Shown here: positions 13,725 through 22,624 of the stretch, piece after piece | Numbering within the stretch: position 1 is the first letter of the stretch | Layout of the letters: every line of letters starts with the position of its first letter | Position numbers and translations under genes: made by a program | Notes under the pieces: model-generated | Told to the model about the DNA's origin: nothing | Databases searched by the model: none | What the model saw: only the letters and a program-made list of their open reading frames with translations | DNA from: Novosphingobium capsulatum NBRC 12533 | GTDB taxonomy: Bacteria > Pseudomonadota > Alphaproteobacteria > Sphingomonadales > Sphingomonadaceae | Length of the DNA: 32,739 bases | Assembly: GCF_001598375.1 (NCBI RefSeq) | Contig: NZ_BCYV01000032.1 | Coordinates: 1 to 32,739, forward strand | Direction of reading: 5' to 3'

Positions 13725-14513
13725 ATGAGCCCGCGCAAACGCTTGATCGGAGAATTGTTGTCCGAATTCATCGCGGTGATGATCATCATCACGCTGGGCG
13801 ATTCGGCGGCGGCGATGATCACGCTCTATGATCCCAGTCCCTATGCCACGGCCTATTGGGGGGTGTGCATCGCCTGGGGCCTGGCGGTCACGCTGGCGAT
13901 CTATGTTACCGGTGCGGTTTCCGGCACCCATGCCAACCCGGCGGTGACGCTAGCCCTGGTGCTGTTTCGCGGGTTCGAGGCGCGCAAGGCGCCGCTTTAT
14001 ATCGTGGCGCAGATCGCGGGCGGGTTCGTCGGGGCGGCGCTGGTCTATCAACTGTTCCAGCCGGTGATCGATCACTACAACACCCTGCACGGGGTGACGC
14101 GCATGGACGGTGGCGCCGCTGGCGTGTTCTTCACCCATCCCGGCCAGTTCATCACCCCGATGCATGCCTTCTGGGACGAGGTGATCCTCACCGCGATCCT
14201 GCTGCTGGGCATCTTTGCCATCACCGACCAGGCCAATACCCAGGCGCCCATGGCCAATTCCGGCGCGCTGGCGATCGGTTTGCTGGTGGCCTGCATCGGC
14301 GCCTGTGGTGGCTTTCTCGAAGCCTGGCCGCTCAACCCGGCGCGTGACTTTGGTCCGCGCCTGTTCTGCTTCTTTGCCGGATGGGGCCCGGCGGCCTTCC
14401 CGTCGCCCGACAACTATTGGTGGATCCCCATCGCGGCGCCGATCCTGGGCGGGATCGTGGGCGCTGGCCTCTACCAGGCCGCGATCCGCCCGTTCCTGCC
14501 GGCTTCGGCCTGA
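13725..14513 (+). CDS. glpF: Glycerol uptake facilitator (aquaglyceroporin)
   Basis: This is a six-helix inner-membrane channel of 262 residues (E. coli GlpF has 281). Both half-helix motifs are intact: SGTHANPAVT with Asn71, and PLNPARDFGPR with Asn204. Asp208 right after the second NPAR is the residue that marks glycerol-conducting members as opposed to strict water channels. The start at 13725 has AGAGGA upstream and gives the short cytoplasmic N-terminus MSPRKRLIGELLSEF; the frame extends to 13578 but that part is not channel-like. It is followed 44 bp later by glpK, so glycerol enters and is trapped by phosphorylation. A small GC hairpin (GCGCCG/CGGCGC, 14524-14540) lies in the gap. Confidence 0.94.
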   Translation: MSPRKRLIGELLSEFIAVMIIITLGDSAAAMITLYDPSPYATAYWGVCIAWGLAVTLAIYVTGAVSGTHANPAVTLALVLFRGFEARKAPLYIVAQIAGGFVGAALVYQLFQPVIDHYNTLHGVTRMDGGAAGVFFTHPGQFITPMHAFWDEVILTAILLLGIFAITDQANTQAPMANSGALAIGLLVACIGACGGFLEAWPLNPARDFGPRLFCFFAGWGPAAFPSPDNYWWIPIAAPILGGIVGAGLYQAAIRPFLPASA

Positions 14514-14557
14514 CCCATTCCTTGCGCCGGGCTGCGGCGCCACACAGGACAAGACCC

Positions 14558-16066
<1,509 letters not shown>

Positions 16067-16114
16067 CGATGGCCTAATTCGGCATCAACCATGCGTTGCG
16101 CCGCGTTTCGCCAA

Positions 16115-16143
16115 TTGTGAGGAATGTTTGCCTGCGCTAGCCT
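16115..16143 (+). promoter_or_regulatory. Weak sigma70-like promoter before the tricorn-type protease
   Basis: TTGTGA (16115-16120), a 17-base spacer and TAGCCT (16138-16143) lie 34 bp upstream of the ATG. The match is modest; read-through from glpK is an alternative. Confidence 0.25.
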
Positions 16144-16177
16144 GTCCACCGGCCGCTTTCCGGCCCGTGGGGGAACC

Positions 16178-19100
16178 ATGCGAGGCAAGCTTATCCTGCT
16201 GGCATCGGCGCTGCTGGCGTCGACCACTCTTGTCGTACCGGCCGCGCAGGCCGCCGCCGATCCGCTGCTGCTGCAACAGCCGACGCTCTCGGCCACGCAG
16301 ATCGCGTTTGTCTATGGCGGCGAAATCTGGGTGGTGCCGCGCAGCGGTGGCCGGGCGACGCGGCTGGTCACCGGGCAAGGCGCCTTGTCGGGGCCGGTGT
16401 TCTCTCCCGATGGCAGCCAGATCGCGTTTACCGGCCGCTATGACGGCAATACTGATGTCTATGTCGTTCCGGCGCAAGGGGGTGAGCCGCGCCGGTTGAC
16501 CTGGCATCCCGGTGCCGACGTGGCGCTGGGCTGGTCGGCCGATGGCAAGCAGGTGCTGTTCCGCTCCCCGCGCATGGCCGTGCGCGATGCGCACCAGATG
16601 TACCTGGTTCCGGCCAGTGGCGGTGCGCCCGCGCCGGTGCCCTTGCCCTCGGGCGAGGAAGGTGCGTTTTCGCCCGACGGCACGCGCATCGCCTATTCCC
16701 CGATCGAGCAGTGGCAGCCGGCGTGGAAGCAGTATCGCGGCGGGCAGACCGCGCGCATCTGGGTGGCGCGCCTGGCGGATTCGGCCGTCACGCCGATCCC
16801 GCGCCCCAACAGCAACGATCGCAACCCGCTGTGGATCGGGGACAAGGTCTATTTCCTGTCCGACCGCGATGGCCCGGTCACGCTCTACAGCTATGATCCG
16901 GCCAGTGGGGCGGTCGCGCGGCTGATCGACAATTCCGCCGGGTTCGACATGGCCGCGATCGGCGCCGGCCCCGGCGGGGTGGTGATCGATCATTTCGGCA
17001 AGCTGGAAATCTATGACATCGCCAGCGGCACGGTCAGCCCGGTGCCGGTCACCATCGATGCCGACCTGCCGCAGCGCCGCGCCCATTTCGAAGAGATCAA
17101 GGCCGACAGCGTCAGCCATGCGCTGTTGAGCGAAACCGGCAAGCGCGTGATCATGGAAGTGCGCGGCGAGGTGCTCTCTGCCCCGGCCGAAAAGGGCGAC
17201 GTGCGCAACATTACGCGTTCGCCCGGCGTGGCCGATCGCGATCCCGCGCCATCGCCCGATGGCACCAAGATTGCGTGGTTTTCCGATGAATCCGGCGAAT
17301 ATGCGCTGCACATCGGCGCGGCTGATGGCCTGGGCACGGTGCGCAAGATCGCGCTGGGGACGCCGCCCTCATTCTTCTACAACCCGCGCTGGTCGCCCGA
17401 CAGCAAGAAGATCGTGTTCGAGGACAAGCGGCTGAACCTGTGGCTGATCGACCTTGCCGCCGGCGCCGCGCCGGTCAAGATCGATACCAACCTGTTCGAT
17501 GCGCCCGGCAGCGGCTTTGACGCGGCGTGGTCGGCCGACAGCCAGTGGATCGTCTATACCCGCCAGCTGCCCAGCCATTTCCATGCCGCCTGGGTGCATT
17601 CGCTGGCCACCGGCAAGAACACGCAGGTGACCGACGGGTTGAGCGACGTGATCTCGCCCCGCTTCGACCACGGCGGTAAGTATCTCTACTTCGCCGCGAC
17701 CACCGCCACGGGCCCAGCGGCCGGCTGGCTCGACATGTCGAGCATGGGCCGCGCGATCGATGGCGCGGCTTATGTCATGGTGCTGCGCAAGGACAGCGCA
17801 TCGCCGATCGCGCCGGAAAGCGACGAGGAAAGCGCCGCCGATACCCTGCCGGGCCGCGACAAGCCGGGCAAGGCCAAGGCCAAGAAGACCGACGCTGGCG
17901 CCAGTGACGACAAGCCTGCCGATGCCAAGGACGAGGACAAGGATGGCGGTAAGGACGGGAAGGGCGGCAAGCCAACCCCGCCCGCCCCGGTGCGGATCGA
18001 TTTCGAGGGACTCGATCAGCGCATCCTGGCGCTGCCGATCCCGCGCGCCAATATCGTGGAACTGCAAGCCGGCAAGGATGGCGTGGTCTATACCCTGACC
18101 ATCCCGCCCGCCGCGACCGATGCCGATTACCTGGAAGGCGACGAGGCCGGCCCGCCGCGCACGCTGTTCCGTTTCGACCTCAAGGAGCGCAAGAACAAGG
18201 AACTGGCGCAAGGCGTTGTCGCCAATACCTTCTCCCTTTCGGCAGACGGCAGCAAGATGCTGCTGCAGCGCGGCGGCACCTGGCTGGTGGCCGATGCCGA
18301 CAAGGAAGTGAAGGACGGCGAAAGCGCCAAGCCGATCAAGTTCGACGACGTGCGCGTGTGGGTCGATCCCCAGGCGGAATGGAAGCAGATCTATCACGAG
18401 GTCTGGCGGATCGAGCGCGACTTCCTCTACGATCCCAACCAACACGGCCTCGATCTGGCGCGGGCCGAGGCGCTCTATGCCCGCTTCCTGCCAGGCCTTG
18501 CCGCGCGGCAGGATCTCAACGTGCTGCTGGCGGAAATGACCGGGCACATCTCGGTTGGCCACACCTTCATCAACGGCGGTGACGTGCCCGAACAGCAAAC
18601 CGCGCGCGGCGGCCTGCTCGGCGCCGATTACGAGGCGGTCGATGGGCGCTGGCGCATTGCCCGCGTGCTGCCGGGCGAGAACTGGAATCCCAAGCTGGTC
18701 GCCCCGCTCAGCCAGCCCGGCGTGGACGTGCACGCCGGGGAGTTCATCCTGGCGGTCAACGGCCGCCCGGTCGATACCCAGACGGAGATCGATCGCGCGC
18801 TGGATGGCACGGCCGGCAAGCAGACCGTGCTGACCGTGGCAAGCACGGCAGCGGGCGCGGGATCGCGCCAGGTTACCGTGGTGCCGATCGCCAATGAAGG
18901 CGCGTTGCGCCTGCGCAGCTGGATGGAAGGCAACCGCCGCACGGTCGACCGGCTGTCGGGCGGCAAGCTGGCCTATGTCTATGTGCCCGATACGGCCGCT
19001 GGCGGCTTTGCCAACTTCAACCGCTATTATTATGCCCAAGTCGGCAAGCAGGGCGCGGTGATCGACGAGCGGTTCAACCATGGCGGCCAGATTGCCGACT

Positions 19101-19579
19101 ATATCGTCGATCAGTTGAAGCGCACGCCGCAGATGATCAACCACACCCGCGAAGGGGCTGACCAGATCGAGCCGGCCGCGGCGATCTTTGGCCCCAAGGT
19201 GATGATCATCAACGAAATGTCAGGCTCGGGCGGTGATGCCTTGCCGTGGCTGTTCCACAAGGAAGGCGTCGGCCCATTGGTGGGCAAGCGCACCTGGGGC
19301 GGGCTGGTCGGCATCGGTGGCTATCCCCAGCTGATCGACGGGGGCAGTGTCACCGCGCCGCGCTGGGCGATCTATGGCACCACCGGCCAGTGGGAAGTGG
19401 AAGGGATCGGCATTCCGCCCGATATCGAGGTGGAGCAGGACCCGGCGCTGATCCGGCAGGGTCATGATCCGCAGCTGGAACGCGCCGTGGCCGAGGCGAT
19501 GGCCTTGCTCAAGGCCAATCCGCCGCAGCAGTTCCCCAAGCCGGCGCCGATCGTCAAGCATCCGGTACTGCCGCAGTAA
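16178..19579 (+). CDS. Exported tricorn-type protease (S41 family, beta-propeller and PDZ)
   Basis: The protein has 1133 residues with a signal peptide (charged MRGK, hydrophobic core, AQA cleavage site near residue 25), so it is periplasmic. Residues ~30-340 and 340-545 contain TolB/WD40-like propeller repeats (FSPDGSQIAF, WSADGKQVLF, RWSPDSKKIVF, AWSADSQWIVY). A Lys/Asp-rich low-complexity linker fills about 555-605. A second helical/propeller part follows, then the S41 region from about 735: GHISVGHTF with His795 as candidate catalytic His, a PDZ domain at about 808-905, and NEMSGSGGDALPW with Ser1017 aligning with the tricorn nucleophile. Archaeal tricorn degrades peptides released by the proteasome; bacterial exported relatives are poorly studied. 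The start at 16178 is preceded by GGGGGAA. A strong terminator follows. Specificity cannot be predicted. Confidence 0.88.
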   Translation: MRGKLILLASALLASTTLVVPAAQAAADPLLLQQPTLSATQIAFVYGGEIWVVPRSGGRATRLVTGQGALSGPVFSPDGSQIAFTGRYDGNTDVYVVPAQGGEPRRLTWHPGADVALGWSADGKQVLFRSPRMAVRDAHQMYLVPASGGAPAPVPLPSGEEGAFSPDGTRIAYSPIEQWQPAWKQYRGGQTARIWVARLADSAVTPIPRPNSNDRNPLWIGDKVYFLSDRDGPVTLYSYDPASGAVARLIDNSAGFDMAAIGAGPGGVVIDHFGKLEIYDIASGTVSPVPVTIDADLPQRRAHFEEIKADSVSHALLSETGKRVIMEVRGEVLSAPAEKGDVRNITRSPGVADRDPAPSPDGTKIAWFSDESGEYALHIGAADGLGTVRKIALGTPPSFFYNPRWSPDSKKIVFEDKRLNLWLIDLAAGAAPVKIDTNLFDAPGSGFDAAWSADSQWIVYTRQLPSHFHAAWVHSLATGKNTQVTDGLSDVISPRFDHGGKYLYFAATTATGPAAGWLDMSSMGRAIDGAAYVMVLRKDSASPIAPESDEESAADTLPGRDKPGKAKAKKTDAGASDDKPADAKDEDKDGGKDGKGGKPTPPAPVRIDFEGLDQRILALPIPRANIVELQAGKDGVVYTLTIPPAATDADYLEGDEAGPPRTLFRFDLKERKNKELAQGVVANTFSLSADGSKMLLQRGGTWLVADADKEVKDGESAKPIKFDDVRVWVDPQAEWKQIYHEVWRIERDFLYDPNQHGLDLARAEALYARFLPGLAARQDLNVLLAEMTGHISVGHTFINGGDVPEQQTARGGLLGADYEAVDGRWRIARVLPGENWNPKLVAPLSQPGVDVHAGEFILAVNGRPVDTQTEIDRALDGTAGKQTVLTVASTAAGAGSRQVTVVPIANEGALRLRSWMEGNRRTVDRLSGGKLAYVYVPDTAAGGFANFNRYYYAQVGKQGAVIDERFNHGGQIADYIVDQLKRTPQMINHTREGADQIEPAAAIFGPKVMIINEMSGSGGDALPWLFHKEGVGPLVGKRTWGGLVGIGGYPQLIDGGSVTAPRWAIYGTTGQWEVEGIGIPPDIEVEQDPALIRQGHDPQLERAVAEAMALLKANPPQQFPKPAPIVKHPVLPQ

Positions 19580-19601
19580 GCGGGGGACATGTTAGAAAGG
19601 G

Positions 19602-19631
19602 GGGGCGAGCCTGGCTCGCCCCTTCTTTTTT
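19602..19631 (+). terminator. Intrinsic terminator of the tricorn-type protease
   Basis: GGGGCGAG (19602-19609), loop CCTGG, CTCGCCCC (19615-19622), then TTCTTTTTTT. This is the clearest rho-independent terminator in the window. The opposite strand has only a short T-run, so it acts mainly on the plus strand. Confidence 0.9.
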
Positions 19632-19639
19632 GCGCCGGT

Positions 19640-20599
19640 TCAGGCTGCTTTGCGGGCGAGGATGCGGCCCGCCAGCGCATCGCCCGAAAGCCAGGCACCT
19701 TGCACGGTAGGCTCGGTCAGCCAATCGCCGCAGGCGCCCAGGCGCAGCATATCGTCCCACAGCGCGGTGCTGCCCGCGCCCACCGGCCGGGCAAAGCGCC
19801 AGCGATGGGCGCGCGCCACCAGCGGCTCGGGCAGGGCCATCCCGGCCAGATCGGCAAAGGCAGCAGCGATCTGGCCGATCACCTCTTCCGGCGTTTGTTC
19901 GAGATGCTGGCGCGACCAATCCGCGCTGGCCTGGATGACCCAGCAATCGGGCGCGCCCTGGGCCGGGCCAGGCCGACCCGGCTTGGCCGAATTGCGCGCC
20001 ACCCAGGCGAGCGGGCCATCGCCACGCCACACCGTCCAGTCCAGCGGCAAGGGTTCGGCCCAGGCCATCATCGCCGTCCAGCAGGCCTGGGATGCGCTGC
20101 CGGCGGCGGCGCGGGCCATGGGAAAGGCGTGAAGCGAGAGCAGCGGCGCGGCCTGTTCGGCCGGCGTGGCCACGACCACCGCATCGAACGGGCCGCGCCG
20201 TTCGCCTTCGAGCACCAGCCACCAGTGGCGGCCATCATGGACCAGGCCCTTGACCAGGCATTCGAATGTCACGTCGTGGCGCTGTGCCAGATCGGCGACC
20301 AGGGCATTCATCCCCGGCACGCCGACATAGGCATCGGGGCCTGCATCCGGCCAGTGCGCGGCCACACCGCGCTCTGCCCATTCGGCCACCTGCCGGGCAA
20401 AGCCGGGCGTGGTGGCGGCGCAGAACTGCGCGCCATGATCGAACCGGGCCTGGCCCAGCGGCGTATCGATCCGCCGGGTGGACATGCGGCCGCCCGGCCC
20501 ACGCCCTTTGTCAAACGCGCTGACCACGTGGCCGGCCCCCACCAGCCGGTCAGCGCAGGTCAGGCCAGCAAGCCCCGCCCCGATGATCCCGAAATGCAA
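19640..20599 (-). CDS. FAD-dependent oxidoreductase, renalase-like
   Basis: The 319-residue protein starts directly with the FAD dinucleotide motif (FGIIGAGLAGLTCADRL, 3-19), then an acidic strand end and GRGPGGRMSTRR (residues 32-43), the second FAD signature of the amine oxidase/renalase-like group. A C-terminal GDW...VQGAWLSGDALA completes the FAD site. Renalase-like proteins oxidise reduced nicotinamide isomers or amines; the bacterial members of this compact type are mostly of unknown substrate. There is no signal peptide, so it is cytosolic. It lies 18 bp downstream of folE on the same strand and is probably co-transcribed, and both are divergent from a LOV-HTH regulator. The link to pterin or light biology is suggestive but unproven. 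Confidence 0.8.
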   Translation of the reverse strand: MHFGIIGAGLAGLTCADRLVGAGHVVSAFDKGRGPGGRMSTRRIDTPLGQARFDHGAQFCAATTPGFARQVAEWAERGVAAHWPDAGPDAYVGVPGMNALVADLAQRHDVTFECLVKGLVHDGRHWWLVLEGERRGPFDAVVVATPAEQAAPLLSLHAFPMARAAAGSASQACWTAMMAWAEPLPLDWTVWRGDGPLAWVARNSAKPGRPGPAQGAPDCWVIQASADWSRQHLEQTPEEVIGQIAAAFADLAGMALPEPLVARAHRWRFARPVGAGSTALWDDMLRLGACGDWLTEPTVQGAWLSGDALAGRILARKAA

Positions 20600-20617
20600 T
20601 GTCCCCTCCCGTCCGCG

Positions 20618-21304
20618 TCAGCCGCGGCCCATCAGCGACATCACCTCGCGGCGCGAGCTGGCGTCTTGCAGGAAGCAGCCGAGCATGCGGCTGGTGACCA
20701 TGCCCACGCCCGGCGTGCACACGCCGCGCCCGGTCATGCAGCCGTGCTGCGCCTCGATCACTACGGCCACGCCCTGGGGCTGCAAATGGTCCCAGATGCA
20801 CTGCGCCACTTCGGCGGTCAGGCGCTCCTGCACCTGAAGCCGGCGGGCATAGCCGTGCAGCACGCGGGCCAGCTTGGAAATGCCGACCACGCGGTTGTTG
20901 GGCAGGTAGGCGATCGAGGCCTTGCCGGTGATCGGCGCCATGTGGTGTTCGCAGTGCGACTGGAACGGGATATCGCGCAGCAGCACGATCTCGTCATAGC
21001 CGCCCACTTCCTCGAACGTCCGGGTGAGGTGCACGCTGGGGTCTTCGCGATAGCCCTGGCAATATTCCAGCCAGGCGCGGCCAACGCGCGCCGGCGTATC
21101 GATCAGGCCTTCGCGGCTGGGATCTTCGCCGGCAAAGCGCAGCAGCGTGCGGATCGCTTCCTGCACCGGCTCGGGCACGGCCGGCTTGGCCGCCGGGGCA
21201 TGCTGGTGTGCGGTGTTGTCGTGGGCAGCGTGGTTGTGGCTGGCGTCGTCGCAACCGTCGTGGCTGTCTTGCGCGGAGGCGAAATCGAGAGTCATCAGGT
21301 TCAT
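20618..21304 (-). CDS. folE: GTP cyclohydrolase I
   Basis: FolE converts GTP to 7,8-dihydroneopterin triphosphate, the first step of tetrahydrofolate and pterin synthesis, in the cytosol. The 228-residue protein has all zinc ligands: Cys118 and His121 in SHCEHH, and Cys189 in QHGCMTGRG. LIDTPARVGRAW (67-78) and LPNNRVVGISKLARV (134-148) are family signatures. The first ~40 residues form an extension with six histidines and one cysteine between 15 and 35 (HDGC, HNH, HQH), not part of the usual core (E. coli 222 aa, different N-terminus). ATG at 21304 has GGAG upstream; an internal ATG three codons later is a less likely start. It heads an operon with the FAD oxidoreductase. Confidence 0.95.
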   Translation of the reverse strand: MNLMTLDFASAQDSHDGCDDASHNHAAHDNTAHQHAPAAKPAVPEPVQEAIRTLLRFAGEDPSREGLIDTPARVGRAWLEYCQGYREDPSVHLTRTFEEVGGYDEIVLLRDIPFQSHCEHHMAPITGKASIAYLPNNRVVGISKLARVLHGYARRLQVQERLTAEVAQCIWDHLQPQGVAVVIEAQHGCMTGRGVCTPGVGMVTSRMLGCFLQDASSRREVMSLMGRG

Positions 21305-21454
21305 GGCGGAATTCTCCGGCCCGGGGAGGCTGCGCGCAGATGCGCATCAGAGCAAGACCGGGCATGCACTTCGGACTTGCAGTTGGCAGCGGGCCGCTAC
21401 AACATGGCCGAAAGGACACTGGAGCGAAGCGCGCGCCGTGCCACATGAGGAAAC

Positions 21455-22060
21455 ATGCTGATATCCGAGATGATAACGGCAAGCCCGGTCGCTGCGGTCA
21501 TCAGCAACCCCCGCTTGCCTGATAACCCGATCGTGGAATGCAATGCCGCGTTCGAAGCACTGACCGGCTATGAGCGGGACGAGATCATCGGCCGCAACTG
21601 CCGCTTCCTGCGCGGGCCAGGCACCGAGCCTGACCTGACGGCAGAGCTGCGCGCCGGCATCCGCGAAGGCCGGCCGGTCTTGGTCGAGATCATCAACTAC
21701 AAGAAGGACGGCACGCCGTTCCGCAATGCCGTGATGGTCGCGCCGATCTTTGACGCCCAGGGGGAGCTGGAATATTTCCTTGGTTCCCAAGTCGATGTCA
21801 GCAAGGCGGCCGATCTCGAGGCCGGCAATACGGCTGGCGCCGCCCGCGCCCAGGCCGCGCGCGATGCCGTGGCACTGCTCTCGCCGCGCCAGCGCGAAAT
21901 CCTGGTCCACATGGCCGCCGGCAAGCTCAACAAGCAGATCGCCTACGAGCTGGGCCTGTCGGAACGGACGGTGAAGATGCACCGCTCGTCCGTGATCCGC
22001 ACCCTGGGCGTGCGCACCAGCGCTGACGCTATCCGCGTGGCGGTAGAAGCCGGGCTCTGA
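21455..22060 (+). CDS. LOV-HTH blue-light transcription factor (EL222-like)
   Basis: The 201-residue protein combines an N-terminal LOV/PAS domain (about 3-118) with a LuxR-type HTH (about 138-198). The flavin-binding signature is complete: GRNCRFLRG with the photoactive Cys49, flavin-contacting Asn81 and Asn91 in NYKKDGTPFRN, and Gln112 in GSQVDVS. In this family light forms a Cys-flavin adduct, which frees the HTH to dimerise on DNA. The HTH reads LLSPRQREILVHMAAGKLNKQIAYELGLSERTVKMHR. This is the layout of Erythrobacter litoralis EL222 (222 aa) without its extra N-terminus. ATG at 21455 follows GAGGA by three bases, a tight spacing; an ATG five codons later is an alternative. It is divergent from folE across 150 bp. 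Targets are unknown. Confidence 0.92.
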   Translation: MLISEMITASPVAAVISNPRLPDNPIVECNAAFEALTGYERDEIIGRNCRFLRGPGTEPDLTAELRAGIREGRPVLVEIINYKKDGTPFRNAVMVAPIFDAQGELEYFLGSQVDVSKAADLEAGNTAGAARAQAARDAVALLSPRQREILVHMAAGKLNKQIAYELGLSERTVKMHRSSVIRTLGVRTSADAIRVAVEAGL

Positions 22061-22083
22061 TCCTGATTGCTGGTGTTGACGAG

Positions 22084-22107
22084 AGGCTCGCCCTTAAGGG
22101 CAAGCCT
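22084..22107. terminator. Hairpin between convergent LOV-HTH and TonB-like genes
   Basis: AGGCT-C-GCCC (22084-22093), loop TTAA, GGGC-A-AGCCT (22098-22107): a 9-bp stem with one mismatch in the 58-bp convergent gap. T-runs on either side are short. Confidence 0.55.
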
Positions 22108-22118
22108 TTCGTTCAGCA

Positions 22119-22472
22119 TTACATCAGCCGCCAGGTGATCGGCACGGTCAGCGTGGTCGGCCCGCCGGGAGGGGCCGGCAGGTTGCCGGCGCGGCGCGGC
22201 AGGGCCAGCGCTTCGCGATCGAGCGTGGCCGAGCCTGATCCACCGACCAGTTCGGTCTTTTCGATCGCGCCCACCGCGCTGATATAGACCTTCACCTTGG
22301 CGGTCCCTTCCTCGCCGCGCATCTGTGCGGTGGGCGGATAGGTCTGCTTGGAGGCGATGATGCGGGTGACCTGGCGCGACCAGTCGGCGCTTTGCGCATG
22401 GGCGGCGCCGGCCAGGCCGGCAGCGAAACAGGCAACGGCAAGGGCCGCGGCGCGCACACGGGAATGATGCAT
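22119..22472 (-). CDS. Small exported protein with TonB-C-like domain
   Basis: The 117-residue protein has a clear signal peptide (MHHSRVRAAALAVACFAAGL, then AHAQ cleavage near 26). The mature part resembles the TonB C-terminal domain: YPPTAQMRGEEGTAKVKVYISAVGAIEKTELVGGSGSATLDREAL, where P.A...G.EG.V.V...I...G.I....V..SSG...LD.AAL is the usual pattern. It lacks the N-terminal membrane anchor and proline-rich spacer of a real TonB, so it is a free periplasmic domain, a form common in sphingomonads with many TonB-dependent receptors but of unknown role. It ends in VPITWRLM. The chemoreceptor gene lies upstream on the same strand, 152 bp away. Confidence 0.75.
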   Translation of the reverse strand: MHHSRVRAAALAVACFAAGLAGAAHAQSADWSRQVTRIIASKQTYPPTAQMRGEEGTAKVKVYISAVGAIEKTELVGGSGSATLDREALALPRRAGNLPAPPGGPTTLTVPITWRLM

Positions 22473-22515
22473 CGGGGGTGTCCTTCGTTGTCGAACAAGG
22501 GTGACGAAACAAGGG

Positions 22516-22554
22516 GCGTTGCAGCCGCAAGGATTCGCCTCGCCTCTGCAACGC
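22516..22554. repeat. 9-bp inverted repeat between chemoreceptor and TonB-like genes
   Basis: GCGTTGCAG (22516-22524) and CTGCAACGC (22546-22554) are perfect inverted arms separated by 21 bp. Placed 44-82 bp upstream of the TonB-like start on the minus strand, it may be an operator or a weak terminator after the chemoreceptor. The copies of ACAAGG at 22494-22499 and 22510-22515 lie next to it. Confidence 0.35.
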
Positions 22555-22624
22555 TGCCGTTATCCCCGGCGCGGGGTTAGCATCGCCATGCGCCGCCCCT
22601 GCGGACAATTACGCAGGCTGCGCG

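Noticed and set aside
19589..21448. 619-codon plus-strand open frame opposite the FAD oxidoreductase and folE
   Set aside because: It is antisense to two genes with complete catalytic motifs, and it starts inside a strong terminator.
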